Under the pieces are notes generated by a model that saw nothing but the letters and a program-made list of their open reading frames with translations, was not told the DNA's origin and did no database searches. The position numbers were made by a program, and so were the translations under genes. 64,000 nt of DNA from Billgrantia ethanolica. GTDB taxonomy: Bacteria > Pseudomonadota > Gammaproteobacteria > Pseudomonadales > Halomonadaceae. Location of the stretch: NCBI RefSeq assembly GCF_021404305.1, contig NZ_JABFTX010000005.1:141491-205490 (forward strand), read 5' to 3'. The first letter of the stretch is position 1, and each line of letters starts with the position of its first letter. Positions 45,184 through 54,408 of this stretch are shown in pieces.

Positions 45184-46914
45184 ATGAACAGTGTTTCAGG
45201 CACCGCTGCGGCCACCGCCTCCCTCGACGACCCCTTCTACTACCTGGCGAACTTCCGCTTCGTCCTGGACTGGGTGGGTACGCATCATGCCGACCTGCTG
45301 ACCCGGGAGGAGCGTGGTCTTCTCGCCACGTTCGATGCTTTCCCTCGGTCGTCCCAGGCGCTGCTGGTGCGCATGGTGATGCGCAAGGGAGAGCTCTTTC
45401 GTACCGGCAGGCTCGTCTATCCCGAGATTGGCGACACCGAGCGCGCCTTGGCGCCGCTGGTGGATGCCGGCTGGGTCGAAGCGGACCCCGAGCTGGGGTT
45501 CGCCGAGCTGTTTCGTCTGCTGCGTCTGGCCGAACTGCGCCGGGCGCTGAAGGCGGAGATTGCCGCTGCCGGGCTTGCTCCCGGAGCGAGCAAGACGGCA
45601 ATCAGCGAGGCGTTGTCGGTGCAAGAGTTCCAGGCGAAGCGCCTGAGCGAATGGTGGTCGGTGGCGAGTGAAGCTCTGGACGGCGAGCGCATCGTGCGGC
45701 TAGCGGTGATGCCCTGGTGCGACCGCCTGCGGTTGATGTTCTTTGGCAACCTGCGCCAGGACTGGGCCGAGTTCGTGCTCGCCGAGCTCGGCCTGCAGCG
45801 CTTCGAGCGGGTGCCGCTGACGCCCGGCTCCCGCGCCTTCCAGCGTCGCGAAGAAGTCGATGCCTATCTGGCGCTGCACGCGCTGCGCGAGCGCCTGGAG
45901 CAGGGCGAGCCGATCGCGGCGCTGATGACCGACTTGCCGAGCGTGCCGGAGGAGAACGCCTGGCTGGCGCAGCGGCGAGGCAGACTGGCGTTCCTGCTGG
46001 GCCAGGCAGCCGAACGCAGCGGCCAGCAAGCCCTGGCCCTGCAGCTCTATGCCGAAAGCGGCGAGGGGGCGGGCGGCCAGGTGGAGGCGCGCATACGCCA
46101 CCTGCGGCTGCTGGAGCGGCTGGGTGAGTATCGCCAGGCCCATGCGCTGGCCAGCCGGGCATGGGCATCGACCGTCGGCGAGCAGGAGCGCCAGGCGCTG
46201 GCGCGCCTGCTGCCTAGGCTGTGCCGGCGACTGCAGCTGGCGCCGCCGAGCCGCGAGCCCGACGCTGCCGTTCGGCGTCTCGATCTCTGCCTGCCCATGG
46301 CCGGCTCGGTCGGCGTCGAGCGCGCCGCGGCCGAACACCTGAGCCGTCCCGAAGCACCGGTTCATTATGTCGAGAACGCGCTGATCGCCGGCCTGTTCGG
46401 CCTGCTCTGCTGGCCGGCACTGTTCGCCCCGCTACCGGGCGCTTTCTTCCACCCCTTTCACATCGGCCCGGCGGATCTCTATCGCGACGACTTCGTCGCG
46501 CGTCGGCGCGAGATCTTCGACGCCTGCCTGGCGCGCCTCGACGATGGCAGCCACGGTGAGGCGATATGGCGCGTCTGGCACGAGAAACGCGGCCTGGCGT
46601 CCCCCTTCGTCTACTGGGACGCGCTCGACGAGGAGCTGCTGGAGCAGGCCCTGGTCTGTATTCCGGCAACGCACCTGCGGGCCTGCTTCGAGCGCCTGCT
46701 CGCCGACCTCAAGACCAACCGCGCGGGACTGCCCGATCTGATTCAGTTCCTGCCCGATGCGGCCAGCGGCGAGCCCCGCTATCGCCTGATCGAAGTGAAG
46801 GGGCCCGGCGACCGGCTGCAGGACAACCAGGGGCGCTGGCTGGCGTTCTTCCAGGCCCAGGGCATCGAGGCCGTGGTCTGTCACGTGACCTGGCAGCAAG
46901 GCGGAGCGCCATGA
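45184..46914 (+). CDS. VRR-NUC domain nuclease, FAN1-like
   Basis: A 576-residue protein with a C-terminal VRR-NUC (PD-(D/E)xK) domain at about residues 510-576: GLPDL followed by YRLIEVKGPGDRLQDNQ, which holds the Asp, Glu-x-Lys and Gln residues of the fold. The N-terminal region (about 15-120) matches the FAN1-like winged helix/SAP arrangement, and the middle is TPR-like helical. Bacterial FAN1-type proteins are structure-specific DNA nucleases for crosslink repair. It overlaps the downstream helicase by 4 bp, and the pair probably acts together. Confidence 0.9.
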   Translation: MNSVSGTAAATASLDDPFYYLANFRFVLDWVGTHHADLLTREERGLLATFDAFPRSSQALLVRMVMRKGELFRTGRLVYPEIGDTERALAPLVDAGWVEADPELGFAELFRLLRLAELRRALKAEIAAAGLAPGASKTAISEALSVQEFQAKRLSEWWSVASEALDGERIVRLAVMPWCDRLRLMFFGNLRQDWAEFVLAELGLQRFERVPLTPGSRAFQRREEVDAYLALHALRERLEQGEPIAALMTDLPSVPEENAWLAQRRGRLAFLLGQAAERSGQQALALQLYAESGEGAGGQVEARIRHLRLLERLGEYRQAHALASRAWASTVGEQERQALARLLPRLCRRLQLAPPSREPDAAVRRLDLCLPMAGSVGVERAAAEHLSRPEAPVHYVENALIAGLFGLLCWPALFAPLPGAFFHPFHIGPADLYRDDFVARRREIFDACLARLDDGSHGEAIWRVWHEKRGLASPFVYWDALDEELLEQALVCIPATHLRACFERLLADLKTNRAGLPDLIQFLPDAASGEPRYRLIEVKGPGDRLQDNQGRWLAFFQAQGIEAVVCHVTWQQGGAP

Positions 46915-49232
46915 GTGCTGCCGCGACGAGTGGCGAAGCGCCGCTCTATCGCGTGGCGGTGCGGGCGCTATGCGACTTCACCGCCCGCGAGGGCGATCTC
47001 GACCTCCGCTTCACGCCCTCGCCCAGCGCTCGCGAAGGCATCGCCGGCCATGCCCTGGTGGCAGGGCGACGCGGCAAGCATTTCGAGCGTGAGCTGGCCC
47101 TGAGCGGGCATTACCGCGGTCTTGCGGTCAGCGGTCGGGCTGACGGCTTCGACCCGGCGCTGAACCGCCTCGAGGAGATCAAGACCCATCGCGGCGACCT
47201 CTCGCGCATGCCCGCCAATCAGCGCGCTCTGCACTGGGCCCAGGTCAAGGTCTACGGGGCGCTGCTGTGCGCCGAGCGGGGGCTCGCTTCGCTGACCCTG
47301 GCGCTGGTCTATTTCGATATCGGCAGCGAGCGCGAGACGCTGCTTACCGAGCAGGCCAGCGCCACCGAGCTCACCGCCTTCTTCGAGGCTCAGTGTGAAC
47401 GCTTCCTGAGTTGGGCAGAGCAGGAGGCGTGCCATCGCCAGACCCGCGATACCGCCCTGGCCGGGCTGAGCTTTCCCCACGCCGAATTTCGCCCCGGGCA
47501 GCGCGAGCTGGCCGAGGGCGTCTACAAGGCGGCGGCCACCGGGCGCTGCCTGCTGGCCCAGGCGCCCACGGGCATCGGCAAGACCGTGGCCACGCTGTTC
47601 CCGACCCTCAAGGCGATGCCGCGCCAGCAGATCGACCGGCTCGCCTTTCTGACCATGAAGACCCCGGGCCGGCGCCTGGCGCTGGAGGCGCTGGTGCAGC
47701 TGGGAGCCGCCGGTGACTGCGGTGAGCGTCAGGAGGAGCGCCTGCCGCTGCGGGTACTGGAACTGACGGCGCGCAGCAAGGCCTGCGAGCACCCGAACAA
47801 GGCGTGCCATGGCGAGGCCTGCCCGCTGGCCGCCGGCTTCTACGACAAGCTGCCCGCCGCACGCCAGGCCGCGGCCGAGCGCGGCTGGCTCGACCGCGAA
47901 GCGCTGCGCGAGGTGGCCCTCGAGCATGGGGTATGCCCCTACTACCTGGGTCAGGAGCTGGCGCGCTGGAGCGACGTCTGCGTGGGTGACGTCAACCACT
48001 ACTTCGACGTCTCGGCGCTGCTGCACGGCTTGGCCCAGGCCAACGGCTGGCGTCTGGCGCTGCTGGTTGACGAGGCTCACAACCTGGTGGAGCGAGCCCG
48101 GGGGATGTACAGCGGCGAGCTGGATCAGCACGCTTTCGCGACGCTGTACCGCAGTGCCCCGGCGCCGCTGGTGAAGCCCCTCGGCCGGCTGATGCGCCAG
48201 TGGCAGGCGCTGGTGCGCGAGCAGGGCGGCGCCGACGAAGGGCAGCGGGGCCGCCCCGCCTACCAAGTACTCGATGACCTGCCCAGCCGCCTGGTCGGCG
48301 CGCTGCAGCAGGTGGCGGCGGCGATCGGCGACTATCTGGCCGAGCATCCCGGTGGCGCCGACCCGGTGCTGCAGGAGCGGCTGTTCGATGCCCTCGGCTT
48401 CGGCCGTCTGGCCGAGTCGTTCGGCGAGCATTCGCTGTGCGATCTCAGCCGTCATGGCCGTGGGCGCGCGGTGCTGGGGCTGCGCAACCTGGTGCCGGCC
48501 GACTTCCTGGCCCCGCGCTTCGCCCAGGCCCACAGCTGCGTGCTGTTCTCGGCCACGCTGTCGCCGGCACACTACCATCGTGACCTGCTGGGGCTGCCGG
48601 ACGACTGTGTCTGGCAGTCGGTCGCCTCGCCGTTTCGCGGCGACCAGTTGGCGGTACGCATCCCGGGCGGTATCTCGACCCGCCTGCGTGACCGCGGGGC
48701 CTCGCTCGGTCCCATCGTCGCCGAGCTGGCCGAACAGTACCGCCAGCGCCCGGGGCTCTATCTGGCCTTTTTCAGCAGCTTCGCCTACCTGCAGGCAGTG
48801 ACCGAGCGGCTCGAGCAGCTCCACCCCGAACTGCCTCATTGGTGTCAGACCCGCGGTATGCGCGAAGAGGAGCGGGATGCCTTCCTGGCCCGCTTTCGCG
48901 CGGGCGGGCAGGGCATCGGCTTCGCGGTGCTGGGTGGGGCCTTCGGCGAGGGTATCGACCTGCCCGGCGAGCGGCTGATCGGCGCCTTCATCGCCACCCT
49001 GGGTCTGCCGCCGTTCGATCCCTTCAACGAGACCCTCAAGGCCAGGCTCGAGGCGCGGTTCGGTAACGGCGATGCCTACGCCTATCGCATACCGGGACTG
49101 ATCAAGGTGATTCAGGCCGCCGGTCGGGTGATTCGCAGCCCCGAGGACCGCGGCACGCTGGTGCTGATGGACGATCGCTTTCGGCGTGCGGAAGTGCGCC
49201 GGCTGTTCCCGGATTGGTGGCAGCTCGGCTGA
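46911..49232 (+). CDS. PDDEXK nuclease-DinG/XPD-type helicase fusion
   Basis: A 773-residue superfamily 2 helicase. An N-terminal Cas4/RecB-like nuclease module (about 1-180) has GRADGFD near residue 76 and EEIKTH near 88. The helicase follows with Walker A APTGIGKT near 218, DEAH near 385, and four cysteines between them (C near 291, 298, 303 and 341) that fit the Fe-S cluster of the XPD/DinG group. A late AAGRVIRSPEDRG motif is helicase motif VI. It overlaps the FAN1-like gene (ATGA). DNA repair role is inferred from the family. Confidence 0.9.
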   Translation: MSAAATSGEAPLYRVAVRALCDFTAREGDLDLRFTPSPSAREGIAGHALVAGRRGKHFERELALSGHYRGLAVSGRADGFDPALNRLEEIKTHRGDLSRMPANQRALHWAQVKVYGALLCAERGLASLTLALVYFDIGSERETLLTEQASATELTAFFEAQCERFLSWAEQEACHRQTRDTALAGLSFPHAEFRPGQRELAEGVYKAAATGRCLLAQAPTGIGKTVATLFPTLKAMPRQQIDRLAFLTMKTPGRRLALEALVQLGAAGDCGERQEERLPLRVLELTARSKACEHPNKACHGEACPLAAGFYDKLPAARQAAAERGWLDREALREVALEHGVCPYYLGQELARWSDVCVGDVNHYFDVSALLHGLAQANGWRLALLVDEAHNLVERARGMYSGELDQHAFATLYRSAPAPLVKPLGRLMRQWQALVREQGGADEGQRGRPAYQVLDDLPSRLVGALQQVAAAIGDYLAEHPGGADPVLQERLFDALGFGRLAESFGEHSLCDLSRHGRGRAVLGLRNLVPADFLAPRFAQAHSCVLFSATLSPAHYHRDLLGLPDDCVWQSVASPFRGDQLAVRIPGGISTRLRDRGASLGPIVAELAEQYRQRPGLYLAFFSSFAYLQAVTERLEQLHPELPHWCQTRGMREEERDAFLARFRAGGQGIGFAVLGGAFGEGIDLPGERLIGAFIATLGLPPFDPFNETLKARLEARFGNGDAYAYRIPGLIKVIQAAGRVIRSPEDRGTLVLMDDRFRRAEVRRLFPDWWQLG

Positions 49233-49336
49233 GATGAGTTACCTGATATTACCTGGCGTAACAGTTTCGGATTGTTACCTGTGCCGCTGCGTGCTACTTC
49301 TTGAACAACACCGACCGCTGGACAAGGAGATGTCTG

Positions 49337-49516
49337 ATGGGAATCGAAGTAGGCGGCCTTCTGGGCCTGATCTGGCTGATCATCCTGGTCTGGGCCATCG
49401 TCAAGGTGGCCAAGAGCCCGGCAGGCCCCATTGCCAAGCTGCTGTGGATCATCGTGCTGCTGCTGTTCCCGCTGGTGGGGCTGATCATCTGGCTGCTGAT
49501 GGGGCCCAAGGGATAG
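49337..49516 (+). CDS. PLDc_N-type small membrane protein
   Basis: A 59-residue protein with two hydrophobic segments (about 5-23 and 32-55) separated by KVAKSPAGPIAKLL and ending LLMGPKG, the pattern of PLDc_N-domain membrane anchors (as in cardiolipin-synthase N-termini) standing alone. An AAGGAGA site lies before ATG 49337. Function unknown. Confidence 0.8.
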   Translation: MGIEVGGLLGLIWLIILVWAIVKVAKSPAGPIAKLLWIIVLLLFPLVGLIIWLLMGPKG

Positions 49517-49555
49517 CGGGCTCGCTGATGAGCGGTGCCATGGGGCGGGGCCGGG

Positions 49556-49762
49556 TCATGGATCGTCCCGCGGTTCGCCCCGCTCGCATTTCAGACACTC
49601 GAGCTCGACGCCGAGGCGCGTACGCCTCCCGGCCTCGCTCATGACCCAGGGGCGCTCTATCCAGGGCGGCTGATGGCGCACGTGCTGGTTGTGGCCACAT
49701 GCCAGCTCCGCGACCCAGTGTCCTTCGTCGTCCCGGTGGTAACCTACGATGGCTTGACGCAT
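49556..49762 (-). CDS. DUF3565 domain protein
   Basis: A 68-residue protein matching DUF3565: MRQAIVGYHRDDEGHWVAEL, then CGHNQHVRHQPPW and a C-terminal CLKCERGE. The CGH and CxxC residues suggest a small metal-binding (zinc) protein. Function unknown. It lies 26 bp after the FimT-like gene on the same strand. Confidence 0.85.
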   Translation of the reverse strand: MRQAIVGYHRDDEGHWVAELACGHNQHVRHQPPWIERPWVMSEAGRRTRLGVELECLKCERGEPRDDP

Positions 49763-49788
49763 TTTTCTGCTCGTCAGATTTGGCGGGG

Positions 49789-50316
49789 TCAGCAGTCGAT
49801 GGCGCTGCCTGCGCGCACTCTGCCGAAATTGCTCAGTACCAGCTCGGTACCCTGCCCATGCCGACCGCAGATGCGGAAGGTGCCGTTGTGGCCCGACGAC
49901 CGACCCAACTGGGTGAAGCGTACCGGTTTGTCATCCTGACGATAGCTGACGCTGACGCCGCGGCCGTTCTCGAGCACCCTGAGCAGGGCGTCCGGGGCGA
50001 AGTCGTTGCCCGACAGCGGGCCGAGCACGATGGCCAGCGGGGCGCTCCAGTCATCCATGCGGCAGCTTTGCCGGTCCGGGCTGGGGCAGACGATGACCGT
50101 GCTGCGTCGGGTAATGGCGCTGTTGCGCCCCAGCACGAGTGCCGTGCGCAGGCGGTGCGCTTCGGCGACCACTTCCTGACGAGCGTGCATCGCCTGCAGG
50201 CCGGGCACCGCCCATCCCATCAGGATACCGGCCACGACGATGACGACCAGCAGTTCGATCAGGGTCAGACCACGTTGGCGTGGGGCGATGAAAGCCGTGG
50301 CGCGAGCCGAATCCAT
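49789..50316 (-). CDS. GspH/FimT-family pseudopilin
   Basis: A 175-residue type IV pilin-like protein. The prepilin peptidase site is RQRG-LTLIELL, cleaved after Gly16 with Glu at +5, followed by a hydrophobic helix (17-38) and a globular C-terminal region with cysteines in CPSPDRQSC and RICG. It resembles FimT/GspH minor pseudopilins. No other pilin genes are adjacent, so it is an orphan here. GGAG precedes ATG 50316. Confidence 0.88.
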   Translation of the reverse strand: MDSARATAFIAPRQRGLTLIELLVVIVVAGILMGWAVPGLQAMHARQEVVAEAHRLRTALVLGRNSAITRRSTVIVCPSPDRQSCRMDDWSAPLAIVLGPLSGNDFAPDALLRVLENGRGVSVSYRQDDKPVRFTQLGRSSGHNGTFRICGRHGQGTELVLSNFGRVRAGSAIDC

Positions 50317-50432
50317 GGCGCTCTCCAGAGTGGTGTCCTCGCATGAGACCTCCACTCTAGTCGAGCTGCGCAGAGCGTCTATCAGTCATCGCCGATGGAG
50401 CCTGTAGGCGATTGCCGCTACGGCCTGACAGC

Positions 50433-50696
50433 TTACTCCTCGGGGCGCTGCTCCTGCAGGTAACGGTCGCGATGGGCACTGCTGCAGAACCATTCGCCCT
50501 GCTCGCGCAGTGCTTCGTTCTCCGGCACGTGTACCTGGCACCAGCTGCAGCGCACCATCTGGTTGCCTTCCTGGTGCGATGCATCCTCCAATTGCCCTTC
50601 GCGGTCGAGCTTCCACTCGCGGTACATGCGATAGAGTTTGAGGCCGGCGAAGAACAGCACGGCGAAGATGATCAGGCGAATGAGCAATAGGTTCAT
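50433..50696 (-). CDS. PP0621-family small membrane protein
   Basis: An 87-residue protein with one N-terminal membrane segment (about 3-22), a short charged linker and a C-terminal cysteine-bearing zinc-ribbon-like region (CSWCQVHVPENEAL and FCSSAHRDRYL). It fits the PP0621 family of Pseudomonas and relatives; function unknown. It is divergent from nadE. Confidence 0.85.
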   Translation of the reverse strand: MNLLLIRLIIFAVLFFAGLKLYRMYREWKLDREGQLEDASHQEGNQMVRCSWCQVHVPENEALREQGEWFCSSAHRDRYLQEQRPEE

Positions 50697-50791
50697 CCTT
50701 TTCTGGCTCCCTTCTGGGTTGGCGGCTTTGCCAGCCGGACGCCCTTGCGGGACAATGTCATGACATCGATTCTCAAGAGATTCCTACGCCC

Positions 50792-52423
50792 ATGCAAGAC
50801 TTGACGCTGGTGATGGCGCAGCTGGACCCGCTGGTGGGTGACATTCCCGGCAACGCCGAGCGTGCCATCGAGGCCGTTCGCGAGGCACGCATCGAGCACG
50901 GTGCCGACATCGTGGTGTTTCCCGAGCTGTTCCTGAGCGGCTATCCGCCCGAGGATCTGCTGCTGCGTCCTTCCATGGAGACCCGCCTGCGCGAGGCGCG
51001 TTCGCGCATGGCGGCCAAGATGTCCCGCGACGTGCTGGTGATCATCGGCTATCCCGGCCGCCGCGAGGGGCTCGGCTACAACCTGGCCGGGCTGCTCTAC
51101 AACGGGGAGTGGATCGGCGAATACGCCAAGCAGGTGCTGCCCAACTATCAGGTCTTCGACGAGCGGCGCTACTTCGCCACCGGCGAGCAGAGCCTGGTAC
51201 TGGAGCACAAGGGGGCCAAGCTCGGCGTGCTGATCTGCGAGGATCTGTGGGACGGTGCGCCGGTGCGGGCCGCACGCGATGCCGGCGCCGATATCGTCGT
51301 CACGCTGAATGCCTCGCCCTACCACCAGGACAAGCCGGCCGAACGCCTGCGCCTGCTCGAGCAGCGTGCCGCCGAGGTGTCGCTGCCGCTGGTCTACGTC
51401 AACACCATCGGCGGCCAGGACGAGCTGGTGTTCGACGGCGGCTCGGCCTGCGTCGATGCCGGTGGCCAGGTACGGGTCGTGGCACCCTACTGGCAGGCGG
51501 GGCTGATGCCGGTGCAGTTCGTGCAGGAGAATGGCGCCTGGGCACCGGTGGAGGGCGAGATCGAGCCCCTCGAGGAGCCCGAGGAGAGTCTCTACTGTGC
51601 GCTGGTCAGCGGCGTGCGCGATTACGTCAACAAGAGCGGCTTCGAAGGCGTGGTGCTGGGGCTTTCCGGCGGCATCGACTCGGCCCTTACCCTGGCCATC
51701 GCCGTGGATGCGCTGGGGCCGCAGCGGGTGCACGCGGTGATGATGCCCTACCGCTATACCGCCGACATGTCTCAGGAGGACGCTGCCGAGCAGGCCCGGG
51801 TGCTCGGCGTGCACTACGAGGTGCTGCCGATAGAGCCGATGGTCGACGCCTTCATGACTACGCTGGCCGACACCTTCGCCGGCACCGAGCGCGATACCAC
51901 CGAGGAGAACCTGCAGTCGCGCTGTCGCGGCGTGCTGCTGATGGCGATCTCCAACAAGAAGGGCCTGATGGTGCTGACCACCGGCAACAAGAGCGAGATG
52001 GCGGTGGGCTACGCCACGCTCTACGGCGACATGGTGGGCGGTTTCAATGCGCTCAAGGACGTCTACAAGACCTGGGTCTATCGACTGGCCCGCTGGCGCA
52101 ACGCGCAGGAGCCGGCGATTCCCGAGCGGGTGATCACCCGGCCGCCCTCGGCCGAGCTGGCGCCGGGGCAGCAGGACACCGACTCGCTGCCCGACTACGA
52201 TACGCTGGATGCCATTCTCATGCGCTACATCGAGGGCGACATGAGCGCCGAGGCGATCATCGAGGCCGGCTTCGAACGCGACGACGTCTATCAGGTGGTC
52301 AAGCTGGTCGATCGCAACGAGTACAAGCGGCGCCAGGCGCCGGTGGGCGTGCGGGTGACTCCGCGCGGCTTCGGGCGCGACCGCCGTTATCCCATCGTCA
52401 ACGGCTGGCAGCCCGGCGACTGA
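50792..52423 (+). CDS. nadE: Glutamine-dependent NAD+ synthase
   Basis: A 543-residue bifunctional enzyme: an N-terminal carbon-nitrogen hydrolase (glutaminase) domain with VVFPELFLSGYPPEDLL and the catalytic Cys in LGVLICEDLWDG, and a C-terminal NAD synthase domain with the P-loop LSGGIDSA near residue 291. It makes NAD+ from deamido-NAD+ with ammonia channelled from glutamine. Full length for the family. A strong terminator follows the stop. Confidence 0.96.
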   Translation: MQDLTLVMAQLDPLVGDIPGNAERAIEAVREARIEHGADIVVFPELFLSGYPPEDLLLRPSMETRLREARSRMAAKMSRDVLVIIGYPGRREGLGYNLAGLLYNGEWIGEYAKQVLPNYQVFDERRYFATGEQSLVLEHKGAKLGVLICEDLWDGAPVRAARDAGADIVVTLNASPYHQDKPAERLRLLEQRAAEVSLPLVYVNTIGGQDELVFDGGSACVDAGGQVRVVAPYWQAGLMPVQFVQENGAWAPVEGEIEPLEEPEESLYCALVSGVRDYVNKSGFEGVVLGLSGGIDSALTLAIAVDALGPQRVHAVMMPYRYTADMSQEDAAEQARVLGVHYEVLPIEPMVDAFMTTLADTFAGTERDTTEENLQSRCRGVLLMAISNKKGLMVLTTGNKSEMAVGYATLYGDMVGGFNALKDVYKTWVYRLARWRNAQEPAIPERVITRPPSAELAPGQQDTDSLPDYDTLDAILMRYIEGDMSAEAIIEAGFERDDVYQVVKLVDRNEYKRRQAPVGVRVTPRGFGRDRRYPIVNGWQPGD

Positions 52424-52444
52424 CCGAGCCAAAGCGCCCAACGC

Positions 52445-52480
52445 AAGAACCCGCGAGCAAGCTCGCGGGTTCTTGGTTTT
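52445..52480 (+). terminator. Strong terminator between nadE and bamD
   Basis: A perfect 13-bp stem (52445-52457 with 52462-52474) with loop CAAG is followed by GGTTTT on the plus strand. It lies between two convergent genes and can serve both directions. Confidence 0.85.
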
Positions 52481-52499
52481 CAGCCGGGGGCTGACGGAC

Positions 52500-53321
52500 T
52501 CAAGCGGAGAGCGACTGGGCCCGCACGTGCTGCGGCTGGAAGGTACGGCCCCGCAGGCGCTCGTTACCGGGATCGTTCTGAATCAACACCTGCAGCACTT
52601 CGCGGGCGCGGTCGCGCATGTCGAGCCCCAGGTAGCCCTCGACCATCACGGCCAGCGCATCGCGGGTGGCCTCGGCTTCCGGGTAGTTCTCGATGACCCA
52701 GCGGCCACGCTCCACGGCGGCCAGATAGGCGCCCTTGCGCAGGTAGAAGTCCGCTACGTGCAGCTCGTGACGGGCCAGCACGTTGCGCAGGTAGACGATG
52801 CGCTGTTCGGCGTCGGGCGCGTATTCGCTGGCCGGGTAGCGCGATACCAGCTCGCGGAAGTCGGAGTAGGCGTCGCGCGAGGCACCCAGGTCGCGCTTGG
52901 AGATGTCGATCAGACGCAGGCGCTCGAGGCTGAAGCGGCCCGCCTGCCAGGAAGACAGCCCGCGCATGTAGAGCGCATAGTCAGCCTGCGGATGAGTGGG
53001 GTGCAGACGGATGAAGCGGCTGGCGGCGGCGCGGGCGGCTTCCCAGTCCTGGGTCTGGTAGTAGGCGTAGATCAACTCGAGCTGAGCCTGTTCGGCATGA
53101 CGTCCGAAGGGATAGCGCGTATCGATGGCCTCGAGGCGCGTAATGGCGGTGGTGTAGCGGCCGCCTTCGAGCGCGTCGCGCGCCTCGTCGTAGAGCTGCT
53201 GTTCGGCGACGCCTTCGAATTCGTCCTGTTCTTCCGTGCCAGACCTGCCGGCACAGCCCGTGATCAGGGCGGCGGCCAGAAGCAGGGCGACAAGGCGTGT
53301 GGCGATGGGGGAAACGCGCAT
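52500..53321 (-). CDS. bamD: BamD, outer-membrane protein assembly lipoprotein
   Basis: A 273-residue lipoprotein with a signal peptide ending LITGC (lipid-modified Cys23) and TPR-type helical repeats (about 45-240), including SRFIRLHPTHPQADYALYMRG. BamD is an essential part of the BAM complex that inserts outer-membrane proteins. ATG 53321 is chosen for the signal and the GGATCACG spacing. It is divergent from rluD. Confidence 0.95.
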   Translation of the reverse strand: MRVSPIATRLVALLLAAALITGCAGRSGTEEQDEFEGVAEQQLYDEARDALEGGRYTTAITRLEAIDTRYPFGRHAEQAQLELIYAYYQTQDWEAARAAASRFIRLHPTHPQADYALYMRGLSSWQAGRFSLERLRLIDISKRDLGASRDAYSDFRELVSRYPASEYAPDAEQRIVYLRNVLARHELHVADFYLRKGAYLAAVERGRWVIENYPEAEATRDALAVMVEGYLGLDMRDRAREVLQVLIQNDPGNERLRGRTFQPQHVRAQSLSA

Positions 53322-53439
53322 CGTGATCCTCGTATCTAACAACTCGTGTCGGCCATGGTAGAATTGGCCATAACCCGTCCACTATAAAGCACCTCGCGTC
53401 AAAACGCAGTCCGAGGATGCTCTTCAACGACAGTCCATC

Positions 53440-54399
53440 ATGCCCCAGACCGTGGAAGCCCAGCAGCGTGTGCCCATCTCCCTGGCCGGCAGCCGCCTCG
53501 ACCAGGCCGCTGCCGAACTCTTTGCCGACCATTCCCGCGAGCGGCTCAAGGGCTGGATCAAGGCGGGCGCACTCACCGTGGACGGCCGGCCGGGCAAGCC
53601 CAAGGACAAGATGGCCGGCGGCGAGTGGCTCGAGCTGGTGGCCACGCTCGAGGAGCAGACTCGCTTTGAGGCTGAGGACATCCCCCTCGACATCGTCCAC
53701 GAGGACGATGAGGTGCTGATCATCGACAAGCCGGCCGGCCTGGTAGTTCACCCGGCCGCCGGCAATCCCGACGGCACCCTGCTCAATGCCCTGCTGCATC
53801 ACTGTCCTAGTCTTGCCGCCGTGCCGCGTGCCGGTATCGTGCACCGGCTGGACAAGGACACCACCGGTCTGATGGTGGTGGCCAAGACCCTGGCGGCCCA
53901 GACCGCCCTGGTGGAGCAGTTGCAGGCTCGCACCATGTCACGCGAATACGATGCGGTCTGCGTCGGCGTGATGACCTCCGGTGGCACCGTGGACGCTCCC
54001 ATCGGCCGCCACCCCAAGGATCGCAAGCGCCAGGCGGTTCACCCCAGCGGCAAGCCGGCGGTGACCCACTACCGGGTGGTCGAGCGTTTCCGCACCCACA
54101 CCCACGTGCGCTGTCGACTCGAGACCGGGCGCACCCACCAGATCCGTGTGCACCTGGCTCATCGGCGCTTCCCGCTGGTGGGCGATCCGGTATACGGTGG
54201 ACGCCTCAAGCTGCCGGCCGCAGCCAGCGATGAGCTCAAGACGCTGCTGCGGGAGTTCCCCCGGCAGGCACTGCATGCCCGCAAGCTGGCCTTTCTGCAT
54301 CCTGCCAGCGGTGAAACAGTTGAGTTTCGGGCGCCGCTGCCCGACGATCTGCTGCTGTTGATCGACTATCTGCGTGACGACCACGAGGTCATGCGCTGA
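53440..54399 (+). CDS. rluD: RluD, 23S rRNA pseudouridine(1911/1915/1917) synthase
   Basis: A 319-residue pseudouridine synthase with an N-terminal S4 domain (about 12-75) and the RluA-family catalytic motif HRLDKDTTG (about 136-144, catalytic Asp in the middle). It modifies helix 69 of 23S rRNA. The order bamD/rluD/pgeF/clpB is common in gammaproteobacteria. Confidence 0.95.
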   Translation: MPQTVEAQQRVPISLAGSRLDQAAAELFADHSRERLKGWIKAGALTVDGRPGKPKDKMAGGEWLELVATLEEQTRFEAEDIPLDIVHEDDEVLIIDKPAGLVVHPAAGNPDGTLLNALLHHCPSLAAVPRAGIVHRLDKDTTGLMVVAKTLAAQTALVEQLQARTMSREYDAVCVGVMTSGGTVDAPIGRHPKDRKRQAVHPSGKPAVTHYRVVERFRTHTHVRCRLETGRTHQIRVHLAHRRFPLVGDPVYGGRLKLPAAASDELKTLLREFPRQALHARKLAFLHPASGETVEFRAPLPDDLLLLIDYLRDDHEVMR

Positions 54400-54408
54400 G
54401 GAGCCCGG

